Shown: positions 9,374 to 17,239 of the stretch, piece by piece
Layout: every line of letters begins with the position of its first letter
How positions within the stretch are numbered: position 1 is the stretch's first letter
Origin: Enterobacter sp. BIGb0383
GTDB taxonomy: Bacteria; Pseudomonadota; Gammaproteobacteria; Enterobacterales; Enterobacteriaceae
Direction: 5' to 3'
Assembly: GCF_003751845.1 (NCBI RefSeq)
Contig: NZ_RJKQ01000002.1
Span: 1,178,001 to 1,242,000, forward strand
Length of the DNA: 64,000 nt
Notes under the pieces: model-generated
Seen by the model: the letters and a program-made list of their open reading frames with translations, nothing else
Databases searched by the model: none
Told to the model about the DNA's origin: nothing
Translations under genes and position numbers: made by a program

Positions 9374-9865
9374 TCAATAAGGTTTGCAGGTAAACAAAAA
9401 TGACACCGGACTCCCAATTAGCCAGGCACCGGATGGCGCTTCCACCACGTCGATCTGAAACACGCCGGGCCGGGTGATAATCTCACTCAGCCACTGTTCA
9501 AATAGCGCATCCGGCAGCGTGTCGTTTGGGCCTTTGGTGATATCGCTGATGCGGTAGCGGAAGGTATCACTATCCACCGGACCGCCATCCTTCAGGTTAA
9601 GCATGCGATTGACGACCAGGGTTGTTCCCTGGCTCAGGGCATATCCCTTCACCAGGAAATAACCTGAATCCCGATCCTGCAAGCGCAGATCCTGAGAGAG
9701 TCGCAGGACTAACGCCTGGCGATCGCGGCTGAGGTCGTAAACGGTAAAGGTGGTGCATTTAAAGGGCATGCTGGGGTAGCGACTGTAGCCATAGCCTAAA
9801 TAGGCAACCAGCAGCGCGGCCAGAATCCCCAGGCCTGCCAGAATAAAGGGTCTGGCTTTGCTCAT
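9374..9865 (-). CDS. Small membrane-anchored periplasmic protein, possible ToxS-like partner
   Basis: A 163-residue protein with one N-terminal membrane helix (FILAGLGILAALLVAYLGY) and a periplasmic remainder containing two cysteines (FKCTTF, LFTCKPY). I chose the ATG at 9865 because GGAGG lies just upstream and it overlaps the stop of the regulator gene (ATGA). A longer frame begins at 9901. I do not recognise the family. The arrangement, a membrane wHTH regulator followed at once by a small protein with a single helix and a periplasmic domain, is that of ToxR/ToxS pairs, so a role as sensor or stabiliser of the regulator is inferred. Confidence 0.75.
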   Translation of the reverse strand: MSKARPFILAGLGILAALLVAYLGYGYSRYPSMPFKCTTFTVYDLSRDRQALVLRLSQDLRLQDRDSGYFLVKGYALSQGTTLVVNRMLNLKDGGPVDSDTFRYRISDITKGPNDTLPDALFEQWLSEIITRPGVFQIDVVEAPSGAWLIGSPVSFLFTCKPY

Positions 9866-10680
9866 TGGATCCTCCGGTCGTAATAGTAAAAGTTCTGGCA
9901 ATCCACCACCTCTCTGTTCGAACCTATCCGACAGAAGGAAAGTAAGGTTCGTCCCAGGTTGGTTGTCGATTCAGAGGTGTAGTTATCCACCAGCACCAGC
10001 CGGGTTTTATCGCAGACCAGCGCATTTTCCGTGAAGATCGCTTTTACCTGAGTATTCATCTTCTCCCGGTCCTTCGGCCCGAGATTCTGCAAATAGAGCA
10101 CCCGGCAGTTTTCATCTATCCTGCTGCCAATCGGTATAATCTCGCGAACGGACCACTCCCGGTGCTTGATCGCGGCAAAACCGGCAAGGCCAAGCACCAG
10201 CGCGAACAGAAGGATCGGCGCAAGCTGGCGTCGCAGAAATGACGTCGAAGGGGGCGGTACCGCGATAACGGCCTGCTCCTTAAGCGGTTCAATAACCTGT
10301 GCGTCCGGCATCGCGTCTACCGGCGCATCAATCAGAGCGGGCAGAGCGGGCTCCGTCACCGTTACGGGAATATCCGGATTGATCCTGAACCCCATTTTGG
10401 GGACGGTCACGATCAGCTCTTCACACCCCATGGCGGCGAGGGTACGACGCAGGATGCTGATATATTGATTGAGGTTGCCGTGCGAGCCGCGCAGTCCGTA
10501 ATTATCCCAGACTTCCGTTAACAGGGATTCGCGATCGATAAAGCCATTTGGCGCATTCAGCAGCACCTCCAGCAGGCGGCCGGCAGGAATACTGAGCTTA
10601 ACGACGTCATTATCCTGGACTCGGGTCAGCGTCCCGTCATCGGAATTAAAGACGATCGCCTCGGAAATAGTGTAAAGCAT
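9862..10680 (-). CDS. ToxR/CadC-like membrane transcriptional regulator
   Basis: A 272-residue regulator. Residues 1-105 form an OmpR/PhoB-type winged helix (LLEVLLNAPNGFIDRESLLTEVW, then SHGNLNQYISILRRTL, then VPKMGFRI). A proline-rich linker follows, then one membrane helix at about 153-171 and a periplasmic domain with several cysteines. This is the ToxR/CadC layout, in which a DNA-binding protein stays in the inner membrane and reads a periplasmic signal. It is translationally coupled to the small membrane protein downstream. The fimbrial operon next in line is an obvious candidate target, by position only. Confidence 0.88.
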   Translation of the reverse strand: MLYTISEAIVFNSDDGTLTRVQDNDVVKLSIPAGRLLEVLLNAPNGFIDRESLLTEVWDNYGLRGSHGNLNQYISILRRTLAAMGCEELIVTVPKMGFRINPDIPVTVTEPALPALIDAPVDAMPDAQVIEPLKEQAVIAVPPPSTSFLRRQLAPILLFALVLGLAGFAAIKHREWSVREIIPIGSRIDENCRVLYLQNLGPKDREKMNTQVKAIFTENALVCDKTRLVLVDNYTSESTTNLGRTLLSFCRIGSNREVVDCQNFYYYDRRIQ

Positions 10681-11507
10681 TCAGCTACCTGCGAATAAAA
10701 AGTGGCGGAAGTACAGAGAGTATACGCGACGTCACCAGGAATGCATCACTGGCTGCCAGCGCGAGCGCAAGAATGAAATAGCGCAGAATCAAATGCAAGT
10801 AATGCATTGATTTATATAAGTTATAATGTTTTTACATACAAGACGATAACAGCAACCCCAAAAAGGAAGCGACTATTTCCCAGGGCGGGACGCTACGCTT
10901 TCCTCGACAATCGCGGCCGAGTACGATAGTACGCCGGGTCGCCCGTCCCTGACCCTCTTGCCGCAGAGCGAACGGGACAAAAAGTCAATTATGACAATCA
11001 TGCCAGCTTAAAATAATGAATATGGAAATAATTTAGAATTAACGTTTACCATGCCGTCAATTTTAGCTAGCGTATACCCCGTGAGCTTGCCACCCCGAAC
11101 AAATTCATCGATGAGGTGCGAATACGCAACTTAACATCTCACCCCAAAATGGATTGTATATTGTCATCATTAAAGGTTGTCATACGAAAATCTGTTGGTC
11201 TGCTCTCAATTAAACAAAGCAACAACACGGGATCTATTATGGCAATATAAAATTTGATGCTGTGGAGGGTGGCGAAAATCGTGCCCGGCTGATTAAATGC
11301 ACCCAAATACCCATTCTAAAATCAGAATAGGTTTACAACACCAGCGGTTAATACGCGATTTAATAATCTGCGTGTATAAGCTTTTATGCGAAACATTCAA
11401 AAACACACTAAGAATAGTGTGTAATTAATGACACCGAACATGAGGTATTATCTGATGGCTAATTTCATATTATCCGCAATTAAGGATGACCGTATGGAGT
11501 GTGGAAT
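10681..11507. promoter_or_regulatory. Long intergenic region between divergent regulators
   Basis: About 830 bases without a convincing gene, between the ToxR-like gene (minus) and the Crp-fold gene (plus). Most of it is AT-rich. A TATAAT lies at 10822-10827, followed by a GC-rich block of about 110 bases (10880-10985) with several short inverted repeats. The remainder (about 11000-11400) shows no structure I can interpret apart from the hairpin listed separately. It probably holds both divergent promoters and may encode a small RNA. Confidence 0.45.
11403..11422. other. Perfect 8-bp hairpin upstream of the Crp-fold regulator
   Basis: ACACACTA, a 4-base loop and TAGTGTGT form a perfect hairpin about 85 bases upstream of the regulator start. 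On the minus strand it is followed by five T residues, so it could be a weak terminator for a minus-strand transcript, or an operator. There is no way to choose from sequence. Confidence 0.4.
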
Positions 11508-12122
11508 ATGCACAGAGTGATTAAGAATCATGAAAGCGTGATTGATTACTTTGCCGGTCACGCGCAGGTAGCCAATCCGGATGAAATATCACGCGGAAAG
11601 CGCCGCTACCACTTTTGTCAGGGTGATGCACGACGGGTGTTTTTTATCCTTGAAGGCGATTTCTTACTTAAGCTGCAGACCGAAAATAAGATATTAAATA
11701 TTCTTTCAGCCCCCTTTGTGATGGGCGTCAACCCGTCGCTGGACGCGCCTCCCCTCTATCTGGAGAGAGTGGACTACGGCAAAGTGAGCTATGTCGAGTA
11801 TGATTTTTTCTGGAAACGGGTGCTGGAAAAAGACCTCCTCGACGACGTGATGTCGATCATGTCAGGTCAGTATACCGACCTGATGAATTACATCCTGCTC
11901 AGCAAGAGCAATTCACATGACCAGGTCATCGCGCTGCTCGACCGCTGGCAAAAGATCCCATCGCACTTAAAACGACGTTTTTCCGCCCTGTACCTGATTG
12001 AGCACAGCTCTTATCTGTCCAAAAGCTCGATAAGCCGGGTACTGAAGGAGCTAAAAGACAGCGGAAAACTGACGCTGGAAAGAGGACGCCTCAGCCACGA
12101 AGACGAGTTTACGCGGGCATAG
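11508..12122 (+). CDS. Crp-fold winged-helix regulator (IprA/YaiV-like)
   Basis: A 204-residue transcription factor with a cyclic-nucleotide-binding-like N-terminal barrel (VFFILEGDFLLKLQTE, APFVMGVN) and a C-terminal helix-turn-helix (SSYLSKSSISRVLKELKDSGKLTLERG). Length and layout match the YaiV/IprA group. The ATG at 11508 has GGAG eight bases upstream; a GTG at 11499 would overlap that ribosome site. It is followed six bases later by the LuxR-type regulator. It lies near the fimbrial genes and may regulate them. The ligand is unknown. Confidence 0.82.
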   Translation: MHRVIKNHESVIDYFAGHAQVANPDEISRGKRRYHFCQGDARRVFFILEGDFLLKLQTENKILNILSAPFVMGVNPSLDAPPLYLERVDYGKVSYVEYDFFWKRVLEKDLLDDVMSIMSGQYTDLMNYILLSKSNSHDQVIALLDRWQKIPSHLKRRFSALYLIEHSSYLSKSSISRVLKELKDSGKLTLERGRLSHEDEFTRA

Positions 12123-12127
12123 AGACG

Positions 12128-12790
12128 ATGACATACCGCGATGATGTGCTGATACTCAGCCAGAATGACAATTACTACCTGATGAACGGATTAATCGCCA
12201 TCATCCGCAGCGTTATGGGGCCTGAAACCCACCTGCGGATAAGCGATGACTTTTCCGCGGCCGGTATCAGTCAGGCAGACATTATCGTGATGAATTCACC
12301 GTCGCTGCTGCTCTATTTTTGCCACCCAAATTTCCGGTTCAGAAAACCGCACAGTGTATTGATTAGCCTGCATAACAAGCAGGGAATCCTCCTCAGCGAG
12401 GATTTACCTTCCTGCTTTCAGGACATCATTATTGTCCGCCGCGATGAAGCGCGGTCCCGGCTTCGGACACGCCTGACGCAGAGGCTGATGCGACAGCGAG
12501 CGGGGACATCCTGCACCTTTTCGCCACCGAGCTGCGCCAGGTGTCGATGCCGCCACCTGTCGCGTAATCAACTGCAAATCGTGAAGTATCTGCGACAGGG
12601 CTACAGCATTCAGTGTATCGCCCGCATTTTGCGCGTGTCGGCCAAAACCGTGTATACGCATAAATACCGGCTGATGGAGAAATTTGATGCGCGGGGGGAT
12701 GCGGAGCTCAACCAGTTTATCAACCTGCTCGGGCTGGACGACAGCCCGGCAGAGCACCACATCACCGATAGCGGAATTAAACTGATTTAA
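12128..12790 (+). CDS. LuxR-type HTH regulator
   Basis: A 220-residue protein. The N-terminal half looks like a degenerate receiver or sensor domain without clear phosphorylation residues. The C-terminal LuxR helix-turn-helix covers about residues 143-200 (LSRNQLQIVKYLRQG, then SIQCIARILRVSAKTVYTHK). Just before the HTH is a cysteine cluster (TCTFSPPSCARCRCRH), unusual in this family and a possible metal or redox site. It probably forms an operon with the Crp-fold regulator. BglJ, YjjQ and RcsA-type regulators have the same general design. Confidence 0.85.
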   Translation: MTYRDDVLILSQNDNYYLMNGLIAIIRSVMGPETHLRISDDFSAAGISQADIIVMNSPSLLLYFCHPNFRFRKPHSVLISLHNKQGILLSEDLPSCFQDIIIVRRDEARSRLRTRLTQRLMRQRAGTSCTFSPPSCARCRCRHLSRNQLQIVKYLRQGYSIQCIARILRVSAKTVYTHKYRLMEKFDARGDAELNQFINLLGLDDSPAEHHITDSGIKLI

Positions 12791-12796
12791 GACGGG

Positions 12797-13042
12797 CTAC
12801 TGCTGCTGTTGATCCTGCTCATTCTGGATTTGCCAGCCAAAGCGCTGACCGCTGTGATAGCGCCCGGTACTACGGTCCTGGTCAGAACGATGGACTGCCT
12901 GTGTTTTATCATCATCATCGTTTTGACCATGAACGTACTCGACGGACTCCTGGCGCTCATAGTGTGGTTTTTCAGCAATAGCCCAGGCCAGTGCGGACGA
13001 ACTCATTCCCAGACCGATGGCCAGTGCGACAATCCTTTTCAT
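12797..13042 (-). CDS. Small secreted hydrophilic protein
   Basis: An 81-residue protein with a clear signal peptide (MKRIVALAIGLGMSSSALAW) and a very polar mature part with an aspartate run (QNDDDDK), several histidines and a glutamine-rich C-terminus. A strong ribosome site (AGGGAGAAGT) precedes the ATG, which supports it as a real gene. It converges with the LuxR-type gene, ending seven bases from it. I do not recognise the family. The acidic and histidine-rich mature part could bind metal; that is only a guess. Confidence 0.75.
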   Translation of the reverse strand: MKRIVALAIGLGMSSSALAWAIAEKPHYERQESVEYVHGQNDDDDKTQAVHRSDQDRSTGRYHSGQRFGWQIQNEQDQQQQ

Positions 13043-13248
13043 ACTTCTCCCTCTGCGGCGAGCTGGTAAAGTACATTATTAAACCATCTATTGCGGCTCC
13101 CGTCTTTAGTCGATCGGTTTAATTGTCGATTAAAAACATAGTGTTAGCCACTTAAGGGAAATATTCGGATTATACTTACAAAAAGAAGGGGAAATGGCGG
13201 CAGCACGTCCGACCTGTCGGAGCGATATTGCCGCGGGATACAGGACAA

Positions 13249-13815
13249 TCAGTGGATATTCGGCCGGTATTCGAAACCGCTTTCGGCCTGAGAGTCGCTG
13301 AAGGTATCGAGTTTCTTCTTCTTATTCAGCACCCCGTTCACCAGAGAGTTAGGGAAGGTTTCAATCCCGTTATTAAAGTCCTCGACGTTGCGGTTAAAAA
13401 TACGCACCGCCGCGCCGACATTCTCCTGCTGCTCGGTGATTTCCGTCATCAGATTGCGGAACAGATCCGACGCCTTCAGGTCAGGATAGTTTTCCGCGAC
13501 CGCGTACAGACCGCTCAGCAGCGATACCGTTTTGGTCCGCGTTTCCGCCAGCGTTCCGAGATCCACCTCCCGGGTATCCAGCCGCTTCAGGGACGCGCGC
13601 AGCTCGGTGACCTGGGTCATGATGGACGCCTCATACTCTTTGTACTCGCCGGCGATTTTTTCCAGCGCCGGGATCACATTGTTCTTCTGCCGCTCCTGAA
13701 CCACCACATCGGCCCAGGCCCGCGCAACGGCGTTCATGCGCTTGATAATACCGTTATAAATCACTACCACCAGCAGTATCACTACCGCCAGCCCACCCAG
13801 GATAATCACGTCCAT
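13249..13815 (-). CDS. LemA family protein
   Basis: A 188-residue LemA-family protein: one N-terminal membrane helix (VIILGGLAVVILLVVVIYNGII) followed by a helical domain containing the family segments NAVARAWADVVVQ, LAETRTKTVSLLSGLYAVAENYPDLKAS and NRNVEDFNNGIETFPNSLV. The biochemical role of LemA proteins is unknown. Its ATG overlaps the stop of the upstream membrane protein by one base (TAATG), so the two are probably made together. Confidence 0.93.
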   Translation of the reverse strand: MDVIILGGLAVVILLVVVIYNGIIKRMNAVARAWADVVVQERQKNNVIPALEKIAGEYKEYEASIMTQVTELRASLKRLDTREVDLGTLAETRTKTVSLLSGLYAVAENYPDLKASDLFRNLMTEITEQQENVGAAVRIFNRNVEDFNNGIETFPNSLVNGVLNKKKKLDTFSDSQAESGFEYRPNIH

Positions 13816-14903
13816 TATTCACCTGCCTTTTGAAAATTGCTGTCTGAATACACCATCAAGGTATGGATAAAATCTAACGCCGCATGAAGCTCAGGCAGCA
13901 CGGTGTGCTCCTTCACTTCGGCAATAAAGGCGTCAGGCGTCTTAAAGTCATATTTTTGTCGGGCGCTGGCGATCCACTCGCCGTTGCCGAAGGACATGCA
14001 CAGACTGGCCTGGGCATTACACTCCAGGTTTAAGGCCTTAAAGCGGCTGGCCGCCTCTTCGCAGGCCAGCACAATTGTCGGTTTTAAAAAGCGTGCCGCG
14101 ATCATTTCCGTGCCCGCAAGCACCTTAAACTGCCGGTTAAAGCGGTTAGATGAAGGCTGATAAGAGACGCCTTTTAGCCCATCAACTCGGGTGCTGAGGA
14201 TCGCCATCTGGCTGACAAACTGGAACGGCATCACAATGCCGTAGCGGTCAAAATGGGTATCGACCGTGCGCGTTTTCCTGTTCCCTTTACTGTCGGTATA
14301 GGTTTCCGTACGCCTGTCCACATAGTGAAGATGGTAAAAACGGTAGGTAAACGCGTGCGTATGGCCCTGATAGTATCCCTCATAGCCCGCCTTCAGTTGA
14401 CGAGAGTGATTCCCACGCCGGAGCTCAAAAAAATCTGTCAGCAGCCGCTGCTGCAGCGCGGGCAGCTCCGCCCCAAGCTCCCGAAGGCGGTTATCAAGCA
14501 GCAAATTACGGATATAAAGCCGTTCGCTCAGCTTGCGTATCCGTCCGTTTTTACCCGACATATACATAAAGCCGCACAGCGCAATCACGCCGCAGGGGAA
14601 CCATATCGTCAGCAGGAACTCTTCGGAGATCGAAGGGCTGGCAATAGCGATATGAATGAGGCTCATCAGCCCAGCAATCACGCAGGGCACAATCATCAGC
14701 GCTTTAGACCAGACAAAATGATAGACCAGCGGACCATCAAAGGCCTTCACCCGCTCAATCACGGCCACCAGCTGGTCCTCAGACCTTGCCGCTTCAATAT
14801 CCTGCGCGGCCTGCTCAAGCAGCGCCTTGAGCCGTTGGTTATGCTGCGGCTTACGCTGCACGGTATTTGCCGTCGATCCTCTGTCCGTCATTATTCTCGT
14901 CAA
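13815..14903 (-). CDS. Two-helix membrane protein paired with LemA
   Basis: A 362-residue protein with a polar N-terminus, two membrane helices (about residues 65-85 and 95-115) and a large soluble C-terminal domain that includes the segments TETYTDSKGNRKTRTVDTH and FDRYGIVMPFQ. A predicted coiled segment follows the second helix. Genes of this kind (DUF3137-like) commonly accompany LemA genes. The function is not known. The TAATG overlap with LemA supports joint expression and perhaps a membrane complex. Confidence 0.8.
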   Translation of the reverse strand: MTRIMTDRGSTANTVQRKPQHNQRLKALLEQAAQDIEAARSEDQLVAVIERVKAFDGPLVYHFVWSKALMIVPCVIAGLMSLIHIAIASPSISEEFLLTIWFPCGVIALCGFMYMSGKNGRIRKLSERLYIRNLLLDNRLRELGAELPALQQRLLTDFFELRRGNHSRQLKAGYEGYYQGHTHAFTYRFYHLHYVDRRTETYTDSKGNRKTRTVDTHFDRYGIVMPFQFVSQMAILSTRVDGLKGVSYQPSSNRFNRQFKVLAGTEMIAARFLKPTIVLACEEAASRFKALNLECNAQASLCMSFGNGEWIASARQKYDFKTPDAFIAEVKEHTVLPELHAALDFIHTLMVYSDSNFQKAGE

Positions 14904-15097
14904 ATCCTTGATTTTGCACAGCGTTCAACGGCGGCGAAGCCAGCCGCAGTGAACGAATTTTAGTATCGATACGGAGCATAACTTACTGGCCGTCGGGAAC
15001 AAAGCAGTACTCATGGCCGGGCATATTTCGGTCCTGGCCGAAGCAAGGGGTATCAGGCCGCTCTATGCTGGCGACAGATGCCCTACGGAGTGAAGAG

Positions 15098-15421
15098 ATG
15101 ATTGCCGTACTTTTTGAAGCACAAGCCCGCCCCGACGCGCAGGCGCGTTACTTCCAGATCGCCGCTGAGCTGGGACCTTTACTGGCCGACGTGCCGGGAT
15201 TTATCGCCATTGAGCGCTTTCAAAGCCTGAGCGCCCCGGGCAAGATCCTGTCGCTTTCCTGGTGGGAAGACGAGGCCGCCGTGGCCCGCTGGAAAGGTAA
15301 CCTGATGCATCAGGCCGCGCAGCAGGAAGGAAAGACCTCGATTTTTTCATTTTACCGGATACGCGTCGCCCGCGTGTTCAGGGATTACACATCGGATAAG
15401 GAGACCCACCACCATGTATGA
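15098..15421 (+). CDS. ABM-family monooxygenase-like protein
   Basis: A 107-residue protein of the antibiotic-biosynthesis-monooxygenase fold (ferredoxin-like, dimeric). The family pattern shows in VPGFIAIERFQSL followed by SLSWWEDEAAVARWK and the HQAAQQEGK segment. The ATG at 15098 is preceded by ACGGAG. A frame open from 15065 is less likely. These small enzymes oxidise quinols or heme-like substrates without cofactor, but many have no known substrate. It overlaps the next gene by eight bases. Confidence 0.82.
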   Translation: MIAVLFEAQARPDAQARYFQIAAELGPLLADVPGFIAIERFQSLSAPGKILSLSWWEDEAAVARWKGNLMHQAAQQEGKTSIFSFYRIRVARVFRDYTSDKETHHHV

Positions 15422-15806
15422 TATTCATATTGTTCTCGGCCATGCGCCCGGATCGCTTGCCGCACTCGGTAAACTGCTGGGCCGCAACGGCGTCGGTCTG
15501 GAGGGCGGAGGCGTATTTTCGACGCCGGAAGGCGGGCACGCGCATTTCCTGGTGGAGGACGGTGAAAAAGCCCTTCAGGTGCTGGCCGATGCCGGTTTCA
15601 ATGTTAAAAACGTCTGCCGCCCGCTGATCAGAAAGCTTCCTCAAAAACGCCCCGGTGAGCTGGGCGACATCGCGGAGGCGATTGCCCAAAGCGGCATTCG
15701 CATCCTGGTACAGTACAGCGATCACAGTAACCGGCTGATCCTTCTTACGGAAGATGACGTCCGGGCAGGTGAAGTGACGCGCCAATGGGAAATCACAGCG
15801 GAATGA
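15414..15806 (+). CDS. ACT-like domain protein
   Basis: A 130-residue protein with two ACT-like repeats: HIVLGHAPGSLAALGKLLGRNGVGLEGG followed by AHFLVEDGEKALQVLADAGF, and a second degenerate copy (GELGDIAEAIAQSGIRILVQYSD). ACT domains bind amino acids and regulate partners. It overlaps both neighbours and so belongs to a three-gene unit with the ABM protein and the ArsR-type regulator. The target is unknown. Confidence 0.8.
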   Translation: MYDIHIVLGHAPGSLAALGKLLGRNGVGLEGGGVFSTPEGGHAHFLVEDGEKALQVLADAGFNVKNVCRPLIRKLPQKRPGELGDIAEAIAQSGIRILVQYSDHSNRLILLTEDDVRAGEVTRQWEITAE

Positions 15807-16513
15807 GTCTTCTGACAACCGATGATGACAAGGAGCCACAGGGTTCCCTGGAAAAAGCGATGTCCTCCGTCGCCGCCGCGATATCTGACCCGTCCCGGGT
15901 CAGTATCCTCTGCGCCCTTATGGATGGCCGGGCCTGGACCGCGACCGAACTCAGTGCCGTCGCCGGGATCGCACCATCCACCACCAGCGGGCACCTGACG
16001 CGACTGCTCAACAACGGGTTGATTCGCTGCCTTTCTCAGGGACGGCACCGCTATTACAGCCTGGCCGGGCATGAGATCGCCGGACTGCTGGAAAATCTGA
16101 TGGGCATCTCCATGCGCCCCAGTCGGACGCCAGCGACCCGTACACCCCGCCATCTCCGCCATGCCCGGACCTGTTATGACCATCTGGCCGGGGAGGTCGC
16201 CGTGAAGATTTACGCCTTTATGCTGGATGAAAAATGGCTGACCGCCGACGGAACCGCGCTGACGCCGCTGGGCAAAACGCACTTTCAGGATCTCGGCGCA
16301 GCCCTTGATCCGCGCCCACGTCGCAAAGCCTGCTGCCCCTGTCTGGACTGGAGCGAACGACGCTTCCACCTGGGCGGCGATGCCGGTTCAGCCCTGCTGA
16401 CGCTGCTGGAGCAAAAGGGCTGGATAGAGCGAACCCCGGGGTATCGGGAGGTCAGCATCACCGACGGCGGCAGGCGCGCCCTGCAGCGCCTGTTCCGGCT
16501 GGATATCGACTAA
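15803..16513 (+). CDS. ArsR-type winged-helix regulator
   Basis: About 236 residues. The N-terminal half is an ArsR winged helix (AAAISDPSRVSILCALMDGRAWTATELS, then STTSGHLTRLLNNGLIRCLSQGRHRYYSL). The C-terminal half carries ACCPCLDWSERRFHLGG, a conserved cysteine-containing motif in this subfamily, and ends in a second wHTH-like stretch. The ATG at 15803 overlaps the ACT gene stop (ATGA). An in-frame ATG at 15785 would give six more residues. It probably autoregulates the three-gene unit. The cysteines could sense metal or redox state; this is inferred. Confidence 0.87.
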   Translation: MSLLTTDDDKEPQGSLEKAMSSVAAAISDPSRVSILCALMDGRAWTATELSAVAGIAPSTTSGHLTRLLNNGLIRCLSQGRHRYYSLAGHEIAGLLENLMGISMRPSRTPATRTPRHLRHARTCYDHLAGEVAVKIYAFMLDEKWLTADGTALTPLGKTHFQDLGAALDPRPRRKACCPCLDWSERRFHLGGDAGSALLTLLEQKGWIERTPGYREVSITDGGRRALQRLFRLDID

Positions 16514-16544
16514 AGGAATAGCAGAGAACCAACAAGGAGGAAAT

Positions 16545-16670
16545 ATGGAATTTCAGGAAAACCCACGCGGACGATTATTCACCTTCAGGGACGCGATAAC
16601 CCTGCTGCGTCCGATCCTTTGCCACATAAAACGCCTGTACCGACGCGTGGCAAGGCGCAATCGCCGCTAA
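16545..16670 (+). CDS. Small arginine-rich ORF (41 residues)
   Basis: A 41-codon frame begins with ATG behind a near-ideal Shine-Dalgarno sequence (AAGGAGGAAAT). The product has an acidic start (MEFQENP) and a strongly basic amphipathic end (KRLYRRVARRNRR). It lies 31 bases after the ArsR-type gene and may be the last cistron of that unit. I do not recognise it. The ribosome site is the main support. Confidence 0.6.
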   Translation: MEFQENPRGRLFTFRDAITLLRPILCHIKRLYRRVARRNRR

Positions 16671-16677
16671 CTGTCTC

Positions 16678-17067
16678 TCAGCCCGCAGCCTGCGGGCGAT
16701 TCGCTTCGTCGTATGCCGTCTGCGCCGCCAGCACCGCATCCATATTATGTTCCACCCAGTGGGCCAGGACCGACACCGTCTCGGTCAGGGTGCGGCCCAG
16801 CGGGGTCAGGCTGTACTCCACCGCCACCGGCACCGTATAGAACACCTCTCTGGCGATAATGCCGTCGCGCTCCAGCTTGCGCAGCGTCTGGGTTAACACC
16901 TTCTGCGTGATCTGGCGGATATCGCGCTTCAGGCCGTTAAAACGCATCGGCCCGTTCTCCAGACGCGCCAGTACCAGCAGCGCCCACTTATCCGCCAGAC
17001 GCGCCAGCATATCGCGCGTCGGACAGCGGTTATCGTAAATATCGTACGGCATAAACGGCTTTGTCAT
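16678..17067 (-). CDS. HxlR-family transcriptional regulator
   Basis: A 129-residue winged-helix protein of the HxlR (DUF24) family: CPTRDMLARLADKWALLVLARLENGPMRFN, then ITQKVLTQTLRKLERDGIIAREV and VEYSLTPLGRTL. The cysteine close to the N-terminus (NRCPTRDML) is the redox-sensing residue in relatives such as YodB and QorR. The ATG at 17067 is used; the frame continues to a TTG at 17076. It is divergent from DoxX and a WrbA-like flavoprotein, which it probably represses until quinones or other electrophiles modify the cysteine. Confidence 0.9.
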   Translation of the reverse strand: MTKPFMPYDIYDNRCPTRDMLARLADKWALLVLARLENGPMRFNGLKRDIRQITQKVLTQTLRKLERDGIIAREVFYTVPVAVEYSLTPLGRTLTETVSVLAHWVEHNMDAVLAAQTAYDEANRPQAAG

Positions 17068-17087
17068 GACGGCCAACTCTCTTAGCA

Positions 17088-17184
17088 GGTTTCCTTGAGG
17101 ATACGTAGTGCCCTCCGGGTGCCTTCTTTCGCAAGCCGGACGGGCCGTGTATAACCCTGAGCAAGGTTTCTATTTGATACTAAG
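17088..17184. promoter_or_regulatory. Pair of imperfect direct repeats, likely HxlR operators
   Basis: In the divergent region two similar elements, at 17088-17108 and 17165-17184, share the pattern GGTTTC, then about seven bases, then GATAC and a TA(A)G end. They lie near the start of the HxlR gene and upstream of doxX, as expected for operators controlling both directions. No binding data; the call rests on position and similarity. Confidence 0.45.
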
Positions 17185-17239
17185 GCGCCAGAAATGGCAA
17201 AAACTCTCGCCGCCCGCCAGGGCTTTTAAGGAAAAAGGC

